Positions 35,962 to 47,631 of a DNA stretch of 64,000 nt are shown piece after piece. Every line of letters starts with the position of its first letter. The stretch's first letter is position 1. The translations under genes and the position numbers were made by a program. The stretch is from Antedon mediterranea (lineage: Eukaryota > Echinodermata > Crinoidea > Comatulida > Antedonidae), in assembly GCF_964355755.1 (NCBI RefSeq), contig NC_092678.1:16028922-16092921 (forward strand). The letters run 5' to 3'. The notes under the pieces were generated by a model that saw nothing but the letters and a program-made list of their open reading frames with translations, did no database searches and was not told the origin of the DNA.

Positions 35962-36031
35962 TTCTTCCTATCATACCAGTTACAATCATTGCTGCTGTGA
36001 AGTGTGAAGAAACATATTCTAATGGAGATTA
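35962..36031 (+). CDS. Adhesion-GPCR exon (TM4 end/ECL2), U1 copy
   Basis: A 70-bp plus-strand exon between an acceptor (TATCTTTTTGAACAG at 35961) and a strong donor (TTA|GTAAGT at 36031/36032). In frame it reads LPIIPVTIIAAV then KCEETYSNGD, with TA left for the next codon. This is the end of TM4 and the second extracellular loop of an adhesion GPCR. The last exon at 61283 starts with T then TGT, so joining completes Tyr and gives NGDYCFMKPG, the conserved YC(W/F) of the loop. Phase is 1 at the start and 2 at the end. The U2 copy (49750-49819) is identical in sequence. Because 70 is not a multiple of 3, using both would shift the frame. Confidence 0.82.
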
Positions 36032-36498
36032 GTAAGTTTCTATGTATTGAGCAATTAAAAAAAAAGTGCAAAACAACGTTTCAGATAGGTCAACTGGTAG
36101 ATCGTAGTCGTTGTAGGCCCATAGACAATTTCCGTAACAGTAGGCTAATCCTAACCAGAAGGCTGATATTTCTTCTTGCCCTGGCATTACTATTGTTCAT
36201 TCGGGACTGTTGTGACCCGAGTATTCAGCAATCTGTCTATCCACGATATTGGCTAAATAATGATTAAACTGTATGATTAAACTAGACATCTATTCAGTGA
36301 AAGACCAAAACTATTTGATTTACACTAGGCTACTTTCAATTTACAACACATGCTGTTTAATCTGCAATAGCTCCATACTATGTAATACTAATGCAACTTG
36401 TAGTGCTAATATTGATACTAGTACGGTATTTAAACGCATGCACTATTGACTAATATTCTGCAATAAGATAACCAATTATAAAGTTATACGGTTACGGT
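36032..36498. other. GPCR intron, end of U1
   Basis: It contains a plus-strand frame (about 36080-36267) with a hydrophobic stretch (LIFLLALALLLFIRDC) that stays open in all three units (also about 49890-50033 and 60763-60953). It follows the splice donor, so it is probably intronic. No family recognised. Confidence 0.35.
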
Positions 36499-36499
36499 T

Positions 36500-37990
36500 T
36501 CTAAGACGCCTACAACAGTTGGGGGAAATTCTGGAATTTAAACAGGCACAACTGAAACAAGAAGAATTTCTCTCAATCAATATACGATCACCTTGGACCA
36601 GAAAAAGTAGCCAGACTACCAGTTTTCCATGCTATCACTGGATGTCACTATTGACCCAATAATTCCCAATCCATGCCAAATGACTAGTTTATAGAGAACG
36701 GCAAACTAAGACCAATATTTTCTCAGAAGCAGGCTGAAAACAAATCTACAATATACCGAGATGTGTAAATGCGAAACAGACTAACTGCCACAATATTATG
36801 ACCAATGTTGTCTACATCCGTTTCGGACAGTGATAAGGCTGACGAAAGTGACGAAGAATAAGTGAAGTAATTGAAAACACAAATGTTATTATGTTGTTAT
36901 GTTGGTAATGTTATAGCCCATGTATTTAATCAAAGTTAAAGAAAAACCAATTTTATTATGTGGCCATTTCAGATAAAAATGAGGGCCATGTTGAATAATA
37001 TGGCGGCCATTTTGGTTGAAATGTCAGCCAATGTTCTGTTACACAAATGATGTGAAAATATTATTTGAACATTTATTGTTACTTACCTATATGATTGAAT
37101 TTCTCTCGATAACATTTTTTAATGCTAAAAAGTACAATATTTTTAAAATAATTGTCAAAAATGACGGCCACTTTGAAATTGCTGCCAACCCCCCTTGCCT
37201 ATGAACACACAATTAGCAAATACTTTTTGGATTCATTGATGTCTATTCTACAACATATCCAATTGTTACCAAATATTTGATTGATATATGTGGCCATTTT
37301 AGATAAAATGATAGCCATATTCGATAAAATGGCGGCCATTTTGGGCATAATGGCGGCCATTTTGGCTTGTTCAGTTACAAAAATAATGTGAAATTTTTAT
37401 TTGAACATTTATTGTTACTTTTATGATTGAATTTCTATCTCGATAAAATCTTTTAATGTCATAAACTTACAATATTTGAAACAATTTTGTCCAAATTTGC
37501 GGCTATTTTGAAATTGCTGCCAATCCCCCTTGCGTATGAAAAAATACTTTTTAGATTCAGTGATGTCTATTCTACAACATATCTAATGTTTACCAACTAT
37601 ATGTGAATAAAAGTTTAAAAAAATGTTTGATTGATGTGTGGCCATATTAGAAAAAATGGTGGCCATGTTGGATAAAATGGCAGCCATTTAGGGCATAATG
37701 GCGGCCATTTTGGCTTGTTCAGTTACAAAAATGATGTGAAATATTCTTTGAACATTTATTGTTACTTTTATGATTTAATTTCTATCTCGATAACATTTTT
37801 TAATGTCATAAACTTACAATATTTTAAACAATTTTGTCCAAAATGGCGGCCAATTTGAAATGGCTGCTAACCCACATTCCTTATGAAAAAAAAATGGAGC
37901 AAATACTTTTTTGATTCAGTGATGTCTATTCTACAACATATCCAATTTTTACCAAATATAGCAACAAAAAAATGAAACCTTCCGAAATAC
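36500..37990. mobile_element. Right half of foldback element, U2
   Basis: Starts at the unit boundary inside the foldback centre and continues through the LPVFHA-type fragment and three tandem 310-360 bp units with AAAATGGCGGCCATTTTG palindromes (about 36955, 37270, 37630). The left arm is absent, so this copy cannot fold on itself. U1 has two such units. Confidence 0.75.
36565..36862 (+). pseudogene. LPVFHA/Cys-rich family fragment, U2
   Basis: Copy of the U1 fragment: LGPEKVARLPVFHAITGC, stop, then WFIENGKLRP and YTEMCKCETD in shifted frames, ending in an acidic tail. Same internal deletion as U1. Confidence 0.55.
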
Positions 37991-38881
37991 CCTAGACTAC
38001 ACTATTATTAGCCCTACCCTTTCTTTTTCTGGTGAATGAATATCATTTTTTAAACACTATAATCTGGACTTTTTAAATATAAGACCACACCGAATATTTT
38101 ATTCAATTTTGATTGTATCATTAATAATGAATGCTGTATGTAAATCTACATATTTCCGTTGTTATACCTATGTGTAGTTTTCGCGGTGTAAAAACGCAGA
38201 GAGAGAGAGAGAGAGCGCCAGCCTCTCAATTGTCTAGGCGTTCTTATTATAACATATTCATATTAGACTGTGTACAATTATATTGGTTCAGTATTGTATT
38301 ATTCAGTATTTTTAATTCAGTATAATGTTTAGTGTCTGATTACGTGACTTTTCCGTAATCAAAATTACATTTGCGTGAGTGTGCTTTATGTGAGGTGTCC
38401 GTATAGCTTGCAAGTCATTTGATAAATTACATATGAATTTAAAATAATTTCAATTTAATTCGGTAAATAATATATGGTTAGCAATTTCCGTTTATTATGT
38501 GTCCAGTTTTAACTGAACAAGGAAAGACAGCACCAAATCTACTCTTATGCCAAAACCTGAATCTGCACATGCGCCAAAGCTTGGTGTTCCACACATATGG
38601 GTGAAACATGAATAAAAATAAACATTAGAGACTACTTATACCAGGTAAATCAAATGTACAAATAACATATGTCCATCGTCTTCTTCTTTACTTATGTAAA
38701 ATTACATAAACATTAGCTGACGTCTCACTGAGTTCATGTTATTGTTTGAATTCATAAACTGACAATTTTTAGTATGTTATATGTAGAAAGAAATGATAAC
38801 AATTGTAAATTGTAGCGAATTACGATTTCCAATGAATTCTCAAATGTTGTTGATTTAAATCAGTCGGTCAATTGTTGTTTA

Positions 38882-40317
38882 CTAGATGGTACGCTCGCTT
38901 CGCTCGCGTACCATCTAGGTCTTGCCCACAGATGGTTCTCGAATACATAATAATTTCAGCGTTAAAAAACTGGCGATTTCAAATGTACGTACCGCAGGAC
39001 AATAATACATGTCGTTTACAGGAACGAATAAATAGACACTGTGATTTATGTACTCAACTAAAATTAGCACTCTGGGAATTACTTCAGAAAGAGAAACTTG
39101 TCACAAAATGAGACCAATTGTTTAAGTCAAATTTAAACAAACTTAATTTGTGTTTTGTATGTAACATTATGGTTGAGGGGTGGGGAAGAGGATGGGTGCA
39201 AAGAGTTAAATATATTCTTTATCCATAGTAACGAAATATTAATTGTTTTCATGTTTTACAAATAATATACCACTAAACACAGTAAAACATTGCGATTTAA
39301 TACTTTCTTGAAACTATCACCGTCATAGTCGATTGAAATAGTACAGTGCATGTAACGATACATCACTACGACGTGTATATGTTTATATAATGTAAAACAA
39401 TTTGTGAAAACCACCTCTATTCGAGGAAAATCATAAATTCGATTTAATCGTCAATAAATATTAAAAATTAATTTTCTAACTCAACTTAATTAGTAGGCCT
39501 AATGGTTTTCAATTGTTTCTTAGAGCCAATTCATACTTTAGTTGGTTCCTACCCTACCCACCAAAGTTGTTCTGTGTTTAGGGCATGTGATGTACCGTAG
39601 GCCTATCCTCTACTGGTTTTACAACGCTACTCATGCCAGTGAGGGAAGGGTGATGATGTGGGTGGTTTAACTGCAATAATAAAGATGTATACATAATATA
39701 CGGCGACTGAAAACGCAAGCACATTATCCGTTAAAAAAATTTATATCCAACCTCTGCAGCACAGATTGAAAAAAAAATTGATCGAATTTCTGTTATGAGT
39801 ATACAGTACTTGCCTTTACGACGCCTGAGGGAATAGACGCTTGTGGAACAGAGATTGGAATGTTCCATTCATCGCAAATCAATACATTTGTATAAACGTA
39901 TATTAAATCTATCAAAATAGTATTTTTTAAAGAAAATCGGCCTGTCTTCAACATTATGATACTGTACTCTAGCTGTTCAACCGGTTTTCAGCTATTAAAA
40001 TCAATTATCGTAGGAGGAGATAGGACAATGCGAAGCCTCCTCGCATTTTTGTGGCGGGTATTTTTCAAGATGGACATCCATTAGATAGTGTATACCACGA
40101 TCAAAAAACACCCCGATTTGGGGCAAATCGTTGAACCTAAATTCGTTTAATCGTCAATAACTAATTATCTAACTTAATTTAATTAGTAAACAGGGTTACA
40201 TTAGGTGGTTAAAATCAGTACCGAAAGTACGAACCAACTTTATATAACATCGAGTAAAAATTATAGAAGTAAGGCGCGATTTACAGAATTTTGCCCTTAC
40301 GTAAATTTATATATAGA
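38882..40317 (-). mobile_element. Helitron-like element 2 (U2)
   Basis: Minus-strand 5' end TCTATATATAAATTTACGTA at 40317; 3' end a perfect 10-bp hairpin GATGGTACGC...GCGTACCATC with loop GAGCGAAGCGA, then TAG, so the terminus is CTAG at 38882. The empty site is visible in U1 (TTGTTTA|TACTATG at 27859/27860): insertion was between A and T on the minus strand with no duplication, as Helitrons do. There is no Rep/helicase frame, so it is non-autonomous. The hairpin abuts the terminus instead of lying 10-12 bp inside. The 79-codon plus frame 38872-39111 is not credible as a gene. Confidence 0.88.
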
Positions 40318-40486
40318 TACTATGTTCTACAGAACTGACAAGTTTTCAGTAGAAAAGAATTACGGTTGCTTAAGATAGAAATTATTGTGTAAAATTGCGG
40401 AAAATTAAAATGTCCAATCCACAAACTATAAGTTTTAAAACACGGCCATATAGATGGCTGCAATCGCGTGCTCAAGGTAGTGTTTA

Positions 40487-40548
40487 CCGACCGACCGACC
40501 GGCCGACCAACCGACCTACCGACCGACCGACCGACAAACCGACCGACA
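40487..40548. repeat. (CCGA)n microsatellite, U2
   Basis: Imperfect CCGA units, counterpart of 28029-28089. Confidence 0.95.
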
Positions 40549-40888
40549 TAGTGAGTTGTAGAATCGCGTTGCACGCACGCGACTAAAAATCAGTCGGGCA
40601 ATTGTTGTTACTATGGTCTACAGTATTTACCAGTATTCTGTAGAAAGAGAATCATGGTTGGGAATTCCTCAAGATAAAAACAATTGTGTACAATTGTGGA
40701 GAATTACGACTTTCAATCATTTCTCATTTATATTTTGTTTATTTAAAAAGTAAAACAATTTGAAGTACTTGAAAGCATACTCACGAATAGAACAGTTTGA
40801 AAAAGATATACACTAATAATAGTTACCAGCAGTATAATTAATTCACAAATAATAATAATGATTTTAAAACAAAGTATAGTACCTATAC

Positions 40889-40994
40889 CATGATCATAGA
40901 TGTAATCATCACTAGAGTAATATAATGACGATGAAGACGAAGATCTTGAAAAAGGTATAGCAACCAACAGCATAATAACGCTAAAGATAGGCAT
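40889..40994 (-). CDS. Putative signal-peptide first exon, U2 copy
   Basis: Same 106-bp exon as in U1, with Tyr18 changed to Ser (IPFSRSSSSSS). The donor is CATG|GTATAGGT. If used, the intron to the CUB exon (23777) would be about 17 kb and would skip the U1 copy. The ATG again overlaps the stop of the upstream ORF 40994-41128. Confidence 0.4.
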
Positions 40995-41128
40995 TAGGTT
41001 TCGTAATTCTGTACTGATTCGTTGACAATTTTACGCAATTTCGTAAGTTTACTCACTCGTATTTCGTGAATTAAACTTAGCTCCGTGATTCTTTCCAATT
41101 TATAACACTTGTTTTCGGTGGTCTTCAT
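40994..41128 (-). CDS. 44-codon upstream ORF, U2 copy
   Basis: Same length and TAATG overlap as in U1. Amino-acid differences from U1: His21, Lys27, Lys30. A TATAAAG word lies at a similar distance upstream (about 41256-41263). Confidence 0.25.
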   Translation of the reverse strand: MKTTENKCYKLERITELSLIHEIRVSKLTKLRKIVNESVQNYET

Positions 41129-42859
41129 TAAATTATGATATTGCTTTTAGACAATTTAAAAAATTGATAGATAAATCGTATCACCAGGCCTATACTAAAT
41201 AAGTTATGATTTTGTTACAGATTTTGCAATAACTATGTTATTCTACAATAATGTTAAACTTTATACGATATAGGCTCTAGATCTGATCCTTTTTTTTTTC
41301 ACACAAGAGATGACAATGAATGTGTGCCGATACATATGTGTTCTTAACTGGTGACGTAGGCCTACACGGCATTGTATACACAGTTGCAGTGGGATTGACA
41401 GGATTTTTATTCCAAATACTTAAAAGATTAAAATACCATTTGAGTAACCAGAATGTGACGAAATCAGAGGCGAATTCAATGGGAGGGGAGGACCAGCCAG
41501 CCCTGTTCGTCTTATAAACGTGGGCCGCTGATGATACAAAGGCGTTTGTTCAATAAAGTTTACTTTACCGTTCAATCTCTGCTAAAACTCCTAGTACAAC
41601 TCACCTGGAATAATCACTTCCGATTGTGTTGTTAAGTTTGTAAACGTTTAATTGAATTATCAGATATATCCTTTGATTAATTATTTATTTGTTTATCAAC
41701 CGTTGAGAGAAGATTGATTGATTGTATACGAGTACATATGTTAAAGTCTTCATTTTGCCAATAGTTGTTATACATAATGAATATAACGTATTTCATCGTA
41801 ATATTTATGTTTCAAAGAAGTAATAATTATTAAATCTTCTTATCTGCTTCAGATAAAATATTTATGTTTAAGCAAAAGTTGTATATGTTTGTTGTTTTCA
41901 TTATGTTCATATTGAACATACATACACATTGTTATTATTTATTTTTATGTATGTTGAATTGATAAACCAAATTATTTCAATACTATGCTGATGGATAAAT
42001 TTGGTGACTAAATTGTTGATAAATAAATCATAATAACTTCAAATTATGTTGATGTTTCAACATAGCCCTTTTCTCTGTCTCGTATCTTTTTCATAATTCC
42101 CCTTCCATTCAATAAATAGCAAGATTCATGAAATTCCTATTGACTTCATTAAATTTAAAAGATGGGTTTTCTTTACAGAAACTCTGGAGAATAATATTGC
42201 AAAAAATAGAAATAAGTATAATGTCCATATTAAAAAATGCCGGTTAATTTGCATATTGTATGGTTTTTTTTTGTATTCTTAAACCAGGTGGTGCGATTTG
42301 CACGCAATGTTTTTTTTTTCACCGGACTATTATGATCACTTGTTACGGACTATCAGGTCTGATCCCGACGATAACTGTTTTTATTTTTTTTTGTCTTGTG
42401 TGGGTTCGTCCCACTTTTATTATAGTTCTATAAATATAATAATATATGTATATATGCACATTTTTATATTTCTCTTATTTATACATATCTTTTGAACAGT
42501 ATATACATAAGACTAAGATTATTTTAATTTTAAAAACACATTTACATTCATATACATTTTTTAAAATACAATTAGTTGAAATATGTCGATGGCAATAAAA
42601 TGACGATACAAATTGATTTAAAAAAAAACGTAGTTATGAAAAAGTGATTATTGTTGTTTTATTCTGTCCGTGTCCGTGTCTGGGTAGAGAGGCTATAAAC
42701 TCAGGGGAAGAATATAAAGAATTTTCCCTTTTCACCAAGAAAAAAATGGATTAGATGAAATCGAAGAGCTTGAAAAAAGGGTGTTTAGAATGGATAGGAT
42801 GGAATGATATATATATAATGAAAACCGTAAAGATAGAGTCCATACTAAGTGCAAGTCCA

Positions 42860-45800
42860 CACTGTAAAAAAAAAATTGTTAAATTTACGGTAAAAAGCTG
42901 GCAGCAGTTTTGCCAATGAAAACCCGTCAAATTTACGGTTAAACTGTAAATATTGTGTAACGGTCAAAAACCGCAAAACTAACATTTGTTTGTAATTTAT
43001 TTTACGGTTAATTGTATTTTGTTCTACAATATACTCTAAAACAATTTTTCAGTTTACAAAAATTTACAAAATTACATTGAAATGTAAAATAATTTACAGT
43101 AGACTGTATTAAAACAGTTTCCCGTAAATTAAATTACAGTGAACTGTTAAAGCATTTACGGTTTTCCAAAAAATAACCTTGTATTTTACGGTTTTTGCTT
43201 GGCAAAACTGCTGCCAGCCTTTTGCTGTAAATTTTTCAATGTTTTCTTTTCTTTACAGATGAGTCACATACAGTGCATCAGGAAACAAGTTGTTCATATA
43301 CGATAGCAATATTTAGATTTTTACTCCAAAATGTACAACACTTTGTATTTTCACATTACTACGTAAGACTGAAATGAATAAAGCAAAGCATTGTTATGGT
43401 TAACAAGGTACACTATTTATTACACATTCTACGATTATATTACAAGATTACAGGATAAAGTCCTAAATCACATATTACAAACCAAATTGTATTGTTACAC
43501 GTAATAGATTTGTACTTTTTGTCTGTTGTATAAAAACTTCTAACGAATTCTAGTTTTCTTTAAATTAATGTATAAATGTAATGAAATGTACTTAAATTTG
43601 ATTATGAATTGCAAAAAGATTATTATTGATTTAAAAAAAAACAACAGTGGCCTGCATCGTCAAAGATCAAAGTCCAGGAGCCTATCCTGGCAAGTCCAGC
43701 TCATTGTCCTGTTGATTGATGAACATGCCTGTCAAAATTATAAAAATATATTATAAATAAAATTAAATATTAATTATTCCACAACATATATTACAGATCA
43801 GGTGATACAATTGTAATGAAATGTTAGCTTCAATTCAAGGTTAATTATAATTATTTAAACTGTAAAATTATAATCATAAGCGTATTGTTGTCCGAGCAAA
43901 TCAAAGTGCTTAATACAATAAAGCACAAGTAACTCACACCCAGGGCTGGCAGTGTTGTAACAATAACATGAACACTTTAGTTGCTTTAAAGCTATATAAT
44001 ACTTTTTAGAAATATGTACTGTATTTTATCATATCCTAATATTACTTGTATTGTAGTTTTTAAATCGAAGGGGTGTTATATTTTGAATAAATATATGTTA
44101 CCATTTTACACCCAAAAATAAATGTCCCTCCTTCCCTTCTGAACATTTCATTTAATAAATACGGTTTCTATGTATGCAAACACTGATAAATGTACATTTG
44201 CTATTTCTAGGGGTTCTACAAACAATCAATTTTAATTAATTAAAAAAAGTGTAAAGGGGCTGAGCCAGATTGTTGTAATTTTTACCCAAATTAGGTCATT
44301 TTAAATCTCAAAATAAATCATGATTAAATTCAAAATAAATATTTAAACCACCTACTGTTTATGTAGTCAATTCCAGGTCACTCATTTTGTTGATTATGGT
44401 GAGAACCTTAGGATGTATTGAATAATTATTATTTTTCTGACTGCTGATTTTGACCCTTTGTCAGGATTCATTAGCATAAAGCATCTGAAAGAACCAAAAT
44501 AATGTAGTTTATCATAAATTTGATACTGGAAAAGAATAAGCAAATTGCCTTTTATTACTAATTAGGAAAAAAGATTAAAGCATTCTAATATTTATAGTTG
44601 TGAACTGTTAAAAGGCTTGCTTTTATAGTCACTTTCAAATGAAAGACACATTATCCGGCCGGTCCCAATTACATTTTTCTTAAAAAGTTGTACGTAGGCC
44701 TAGGTAGGCACTATAGGCCTAGGCCTAGTAGTTAATAGGCATATTATTGTTATTTAATAATAACTATAAATACTGTCAATTCCTGAAAAGATACAAGTAA
44801 GCCTACTAGGCATAGGCCTACTTGTATACAATTTATGGTGGAATAATAATATTTAATATAATATAAATAGAAAAGTACATTTTAATTTTTAATTACTTTA
44901 TTGAATAATGTTAATTCCTGAAAGTATACGTATTTAAAGCCCCATTCCCTACGTTTTTTAGATCTAATTTAAGATCACAAACTATATTTAATGTAAAAAT
45001 AATACTATATGGTCCTATTGCGATAACTTTTTTCGTCTTTAAACGGTTAAAAATGTGAAAAATAAATCGATTCTAATAATTATAGCGGCCCGCTATAAAT
45101 CCCAAAATGCATTGCGCGCGGATTGATATTTTTGTTTTTCACCTGTATTTCGCCCACTTTTCGATCGATCGTGAAGCCAAAACAAATGGAAGACTCCTAA
45201 CTTTTCAGCGAAAATACCGGGTTTTCCCCAATTTGTATCAACGGAGTCTGGCAAAAATAGAAAGACAATTAATGCAGCAACTATACAACGTCAGGCTAGG
45301 TATATAGCTAGCGTACGATGTTCGTACGTTATCGATGTTTACCAGCTAGGCCTACAAAACTAAGCCTAGCTAGGCTAGGCCTAAGACCGTTCACGAGAGG
45401 TTGATCGCCGCGAGCTACTTAGGTAGTGCATTGTTTCTCACTTTTTATCATAATTTACCATAAAACGTACATTTAAGACAAGGAATGACATGGTTTAATG
45501 TTTTTAAAGTGATATATATGTATTATTTTCCAAAAAACGTCCAAAATTGCAGGGAAGGGGTATTTAACATGTTGACCTAGGCCTACTACTACTACTACGG
45601 CTCCCTTTCACTTTCATCAACAACAAGACCTAGCTAGGTCTACTACTAGCCTAGCATTTGTATTTTGTACTGTACGGCTTAGCCTAGGCCTACCTCATGA
45701 TTGCTGAGTGAGTCCTGGCCTAGGCCTAGGCTTGTTTAGGCAGGCCTATAATGTACAGCAGCAGTAGGCTATGTCAGGCCAGAGTCTGCGAGTAAGTCAA

Positions 45801-46149
45801 GCCTAGCCTGGCTCTCTCTAACAGTTTTAACATAATATACATTTACTACCTAGTTTACCTAAAATTAATAAAACAGACCACTAACCATAACTCTTAGTCT
45901 TAACTCGATCTTCTCAGTAAAAATGTAAATGACTGACACGCGGGTAAATTTCAAATCTGAACACAGACGACGCATGCTCAGATTAATTAAATTACAGTGC
46001 CACCAACGAATTGGTACAAAAATTATTACTTACAGTAAATAGTTGTAAAAAGGCGGAAATTAACAGTAAACGACTGTAATTAGTAAAAAGGGTCGGATGT
46101 AATTTTTACAGTCAAAAAATTGTAAATTTAACCGGTTTTTTTTACAGTG
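42860..46149. mobile_element. CACTG-ended (EnSpm/CACTA-like) element, U2
   Basis: Starts CACTGTAAAAAAAAAATTG and ends ...ACAGTG; the inverted repeats share GTTAAATTTAC. Flanks: AAGTCCA before and CAAGG after, against AAGTCCAAGG in U1, so the TSD is CA (2 bp). The terminal 300 bp on each side are rich in TTTACGGT/ACCGTAAA words. A pyrimidine-rich tract ends CTTTACAG at about 43258, but no gene is recognisable after it. The 62-codon frame 43568-43756 has no known motif. It also contains a nested MITE (44938-45563) and TAGGCCTA-rich stretches (44695-44825, 45345-45385, 45575-45765). The same insertion is in U3. Confidence 0.8.
44938..45563. mobile_element. TTAA-type MITE nested in the CACTG element (U2 only)
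   Basis: TTTAA at 44933-44937 and again at 45563-45567 flank a segment absent from U3, where the site reads GTATTTGACAT (58147-58157). The ends AGCCCCATTCCCT and (reverse complement) TACCCCTTCCCTGC are imperfect inverted repeats. A 4-5 bp TTAA-containing TSD suggests a piggyBac- or Kolobok-type MITE (inference). The 66-codon frame inside (45107-45307) has no motif I recognise. Confidence 0.65.
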
Positions 46150-46264
46150 CAAGGTAATATTTTGGCTCTGTGTGTATGTGAGACGCTTCATACCCGGATG
46201 ACATATCTTAAAAGTAATATAGTTACTAGGCCTATATACAATGTATTTAAGAGATACAAATAGC

Positions 46265-47620
46265 ATTTTTTTATTTCATTAATTTAATGAGATTTTCCTT
46301 TATATCGCCCCATTTACATTGAGCTTTAAAGTAGTAGCACTTATACTCATTTTCAATTAAATGCTTTACTTCAGTAATAAAAAGATTCCAGATCTTTTTC
46401 CATAGTTGTTTCCTTTTTTTCAGGTTTTGTTAATAATATGCAACTTATATATAGAGAATACAAATAATGAAATCAATTCATTTACAATTATGTTATTTGA
46501 TTCAGTAATCATTGTAGACCAAGTTATTGTGTCTTAGTTTGAAAAGCTCTTAGCTACGACATTTTTAAATTTAAGCCATATCCATTGAATTACACTGCAT
46601 TTATATAACATGTGTTTTTCAGTTTCAACCTTGTTTATACATTTATCACATGAATCATTACATGCTAAGTTCCAGATTTTCTATCGTTTTTTACATGGTA
46701 GTTTTCTATGCAAAAGTTTAAAATTAAATTGAGCAACTTTGGGTATATGTTTTAGTCTATAAACTTTATAGTACCAAACATTACTCCAATCAATGTCTAC
46801 CTTACCTGGTTCTATTTCCCATTTTGTTTGTGAATTTGGTATATTTGAACATCTATTAATAAAATCATTATAGAAGACGGTTCCTTTATTTTTCATTTAA
46901 AGTCGTAGACTAGGAATACTATTGTCTTCCTTTTTTGTATTATCTTTTTCAATAATTTCTTTCCACTCTTTTCGTATGGCTTTTTACAATTACAAATATT
47001 CAATTAAGGCGTTATGCCTTTTATACAGTTTAGGAAATATTTCACAAGGTGAAAGTACTCTATCATTCATGTAAATATCTCCGATTGTTTTAAACCCAGA
47101 AGCAAACCATACTTTAAAATACATAGATTTATTGTTCAATATGATATATTTGTTTTCCCATAATTGTTGGCTTTTTATTTCCATAGTAGTATTTCCAGTC
47201 CATTTATCTGGATCTGGGCTTATTTGTCTCTTAACCCAGGTTAGTTTGAGAGATTCTATCACCGAAGTGAGATCTGGCATATTCAAACCACCTTCTTCCA
47301 CATTTCTAATTAATGTTGTTCGTTTTATTTTTTATTTTTTATTACCCCAAAGGAAGTCATATAACAGTTTTTCTATTTTTTGTAATTATTTCTTTAGGCA
47401 CCTCAATAATACTAGCAGTATAGATAAACCTTGATATTGCTAGTGTTTTTATAATATTAATTTTACCAAAAAAACTTAGGTTACGTCTTTTCCATAATTT
47501 TAATACATTTTCTAACTGTTTTTATGTGTGTTTTTTGTCATGGTGGTTTTGTATTGCTTGTATACCTTTTTTGATCTTTTTTCTGTCAATTCTGTAATTA
47601 AAATCAAGATGCATCAGCAA
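46265..47620 (-). pseudogene. LINE C ORF2 C-terminal part, U2
   Basis: Counterpart of 30501-31850, somewhat better preserved: 47301-46990 (EEGGLNMPDLTSVIESLKL) and 46896-46681 (NVWYYKVYRLKHIPKVAQF, NFKLLHRKLPC). Frameshifts remain between blocks. It ends in oligo-A at 46265-46271. Confidence 0.8.
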
Positions 47621-47631
47621 CCTTATATATA

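Larger units (their letters stand above)
25868..36498. repeat. Tandem triplication unit U1
   Basis: The unit starts at CTAAGGCGCCTACAACAG inside the centre of the foldback element and ends before the next copy of that word at about 36499. Contents in order: right half of the foldback element, signal-peptide exon, LINE C, GPCR 70-bp exon, GPCR intron. Unlike U2 and U3 it lacks the CACTG element (uninserted site at about 30385), and it carries the 3.0-kb long-TIR element. The U1/U2 junction (ACGGTTTCTAAGACGCC) has at most 2-3 bp of microhomology with the outer flanks. Confidence 0.85.

Noticed and set aside
38872-39111. 79-codon ORF starting at the Helitron-like 3' hairpin
   Set aside because: Starts in flank DNA and runs through a non-autonomous element end; not conserved in element 3.
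41320-41517. Possible terminal exon with one membrane segment before an AATAAA (U2)
   Set aside because: The frame stops early in U1 and U3, the acceptor phase does not fit, and no partner exon was found.
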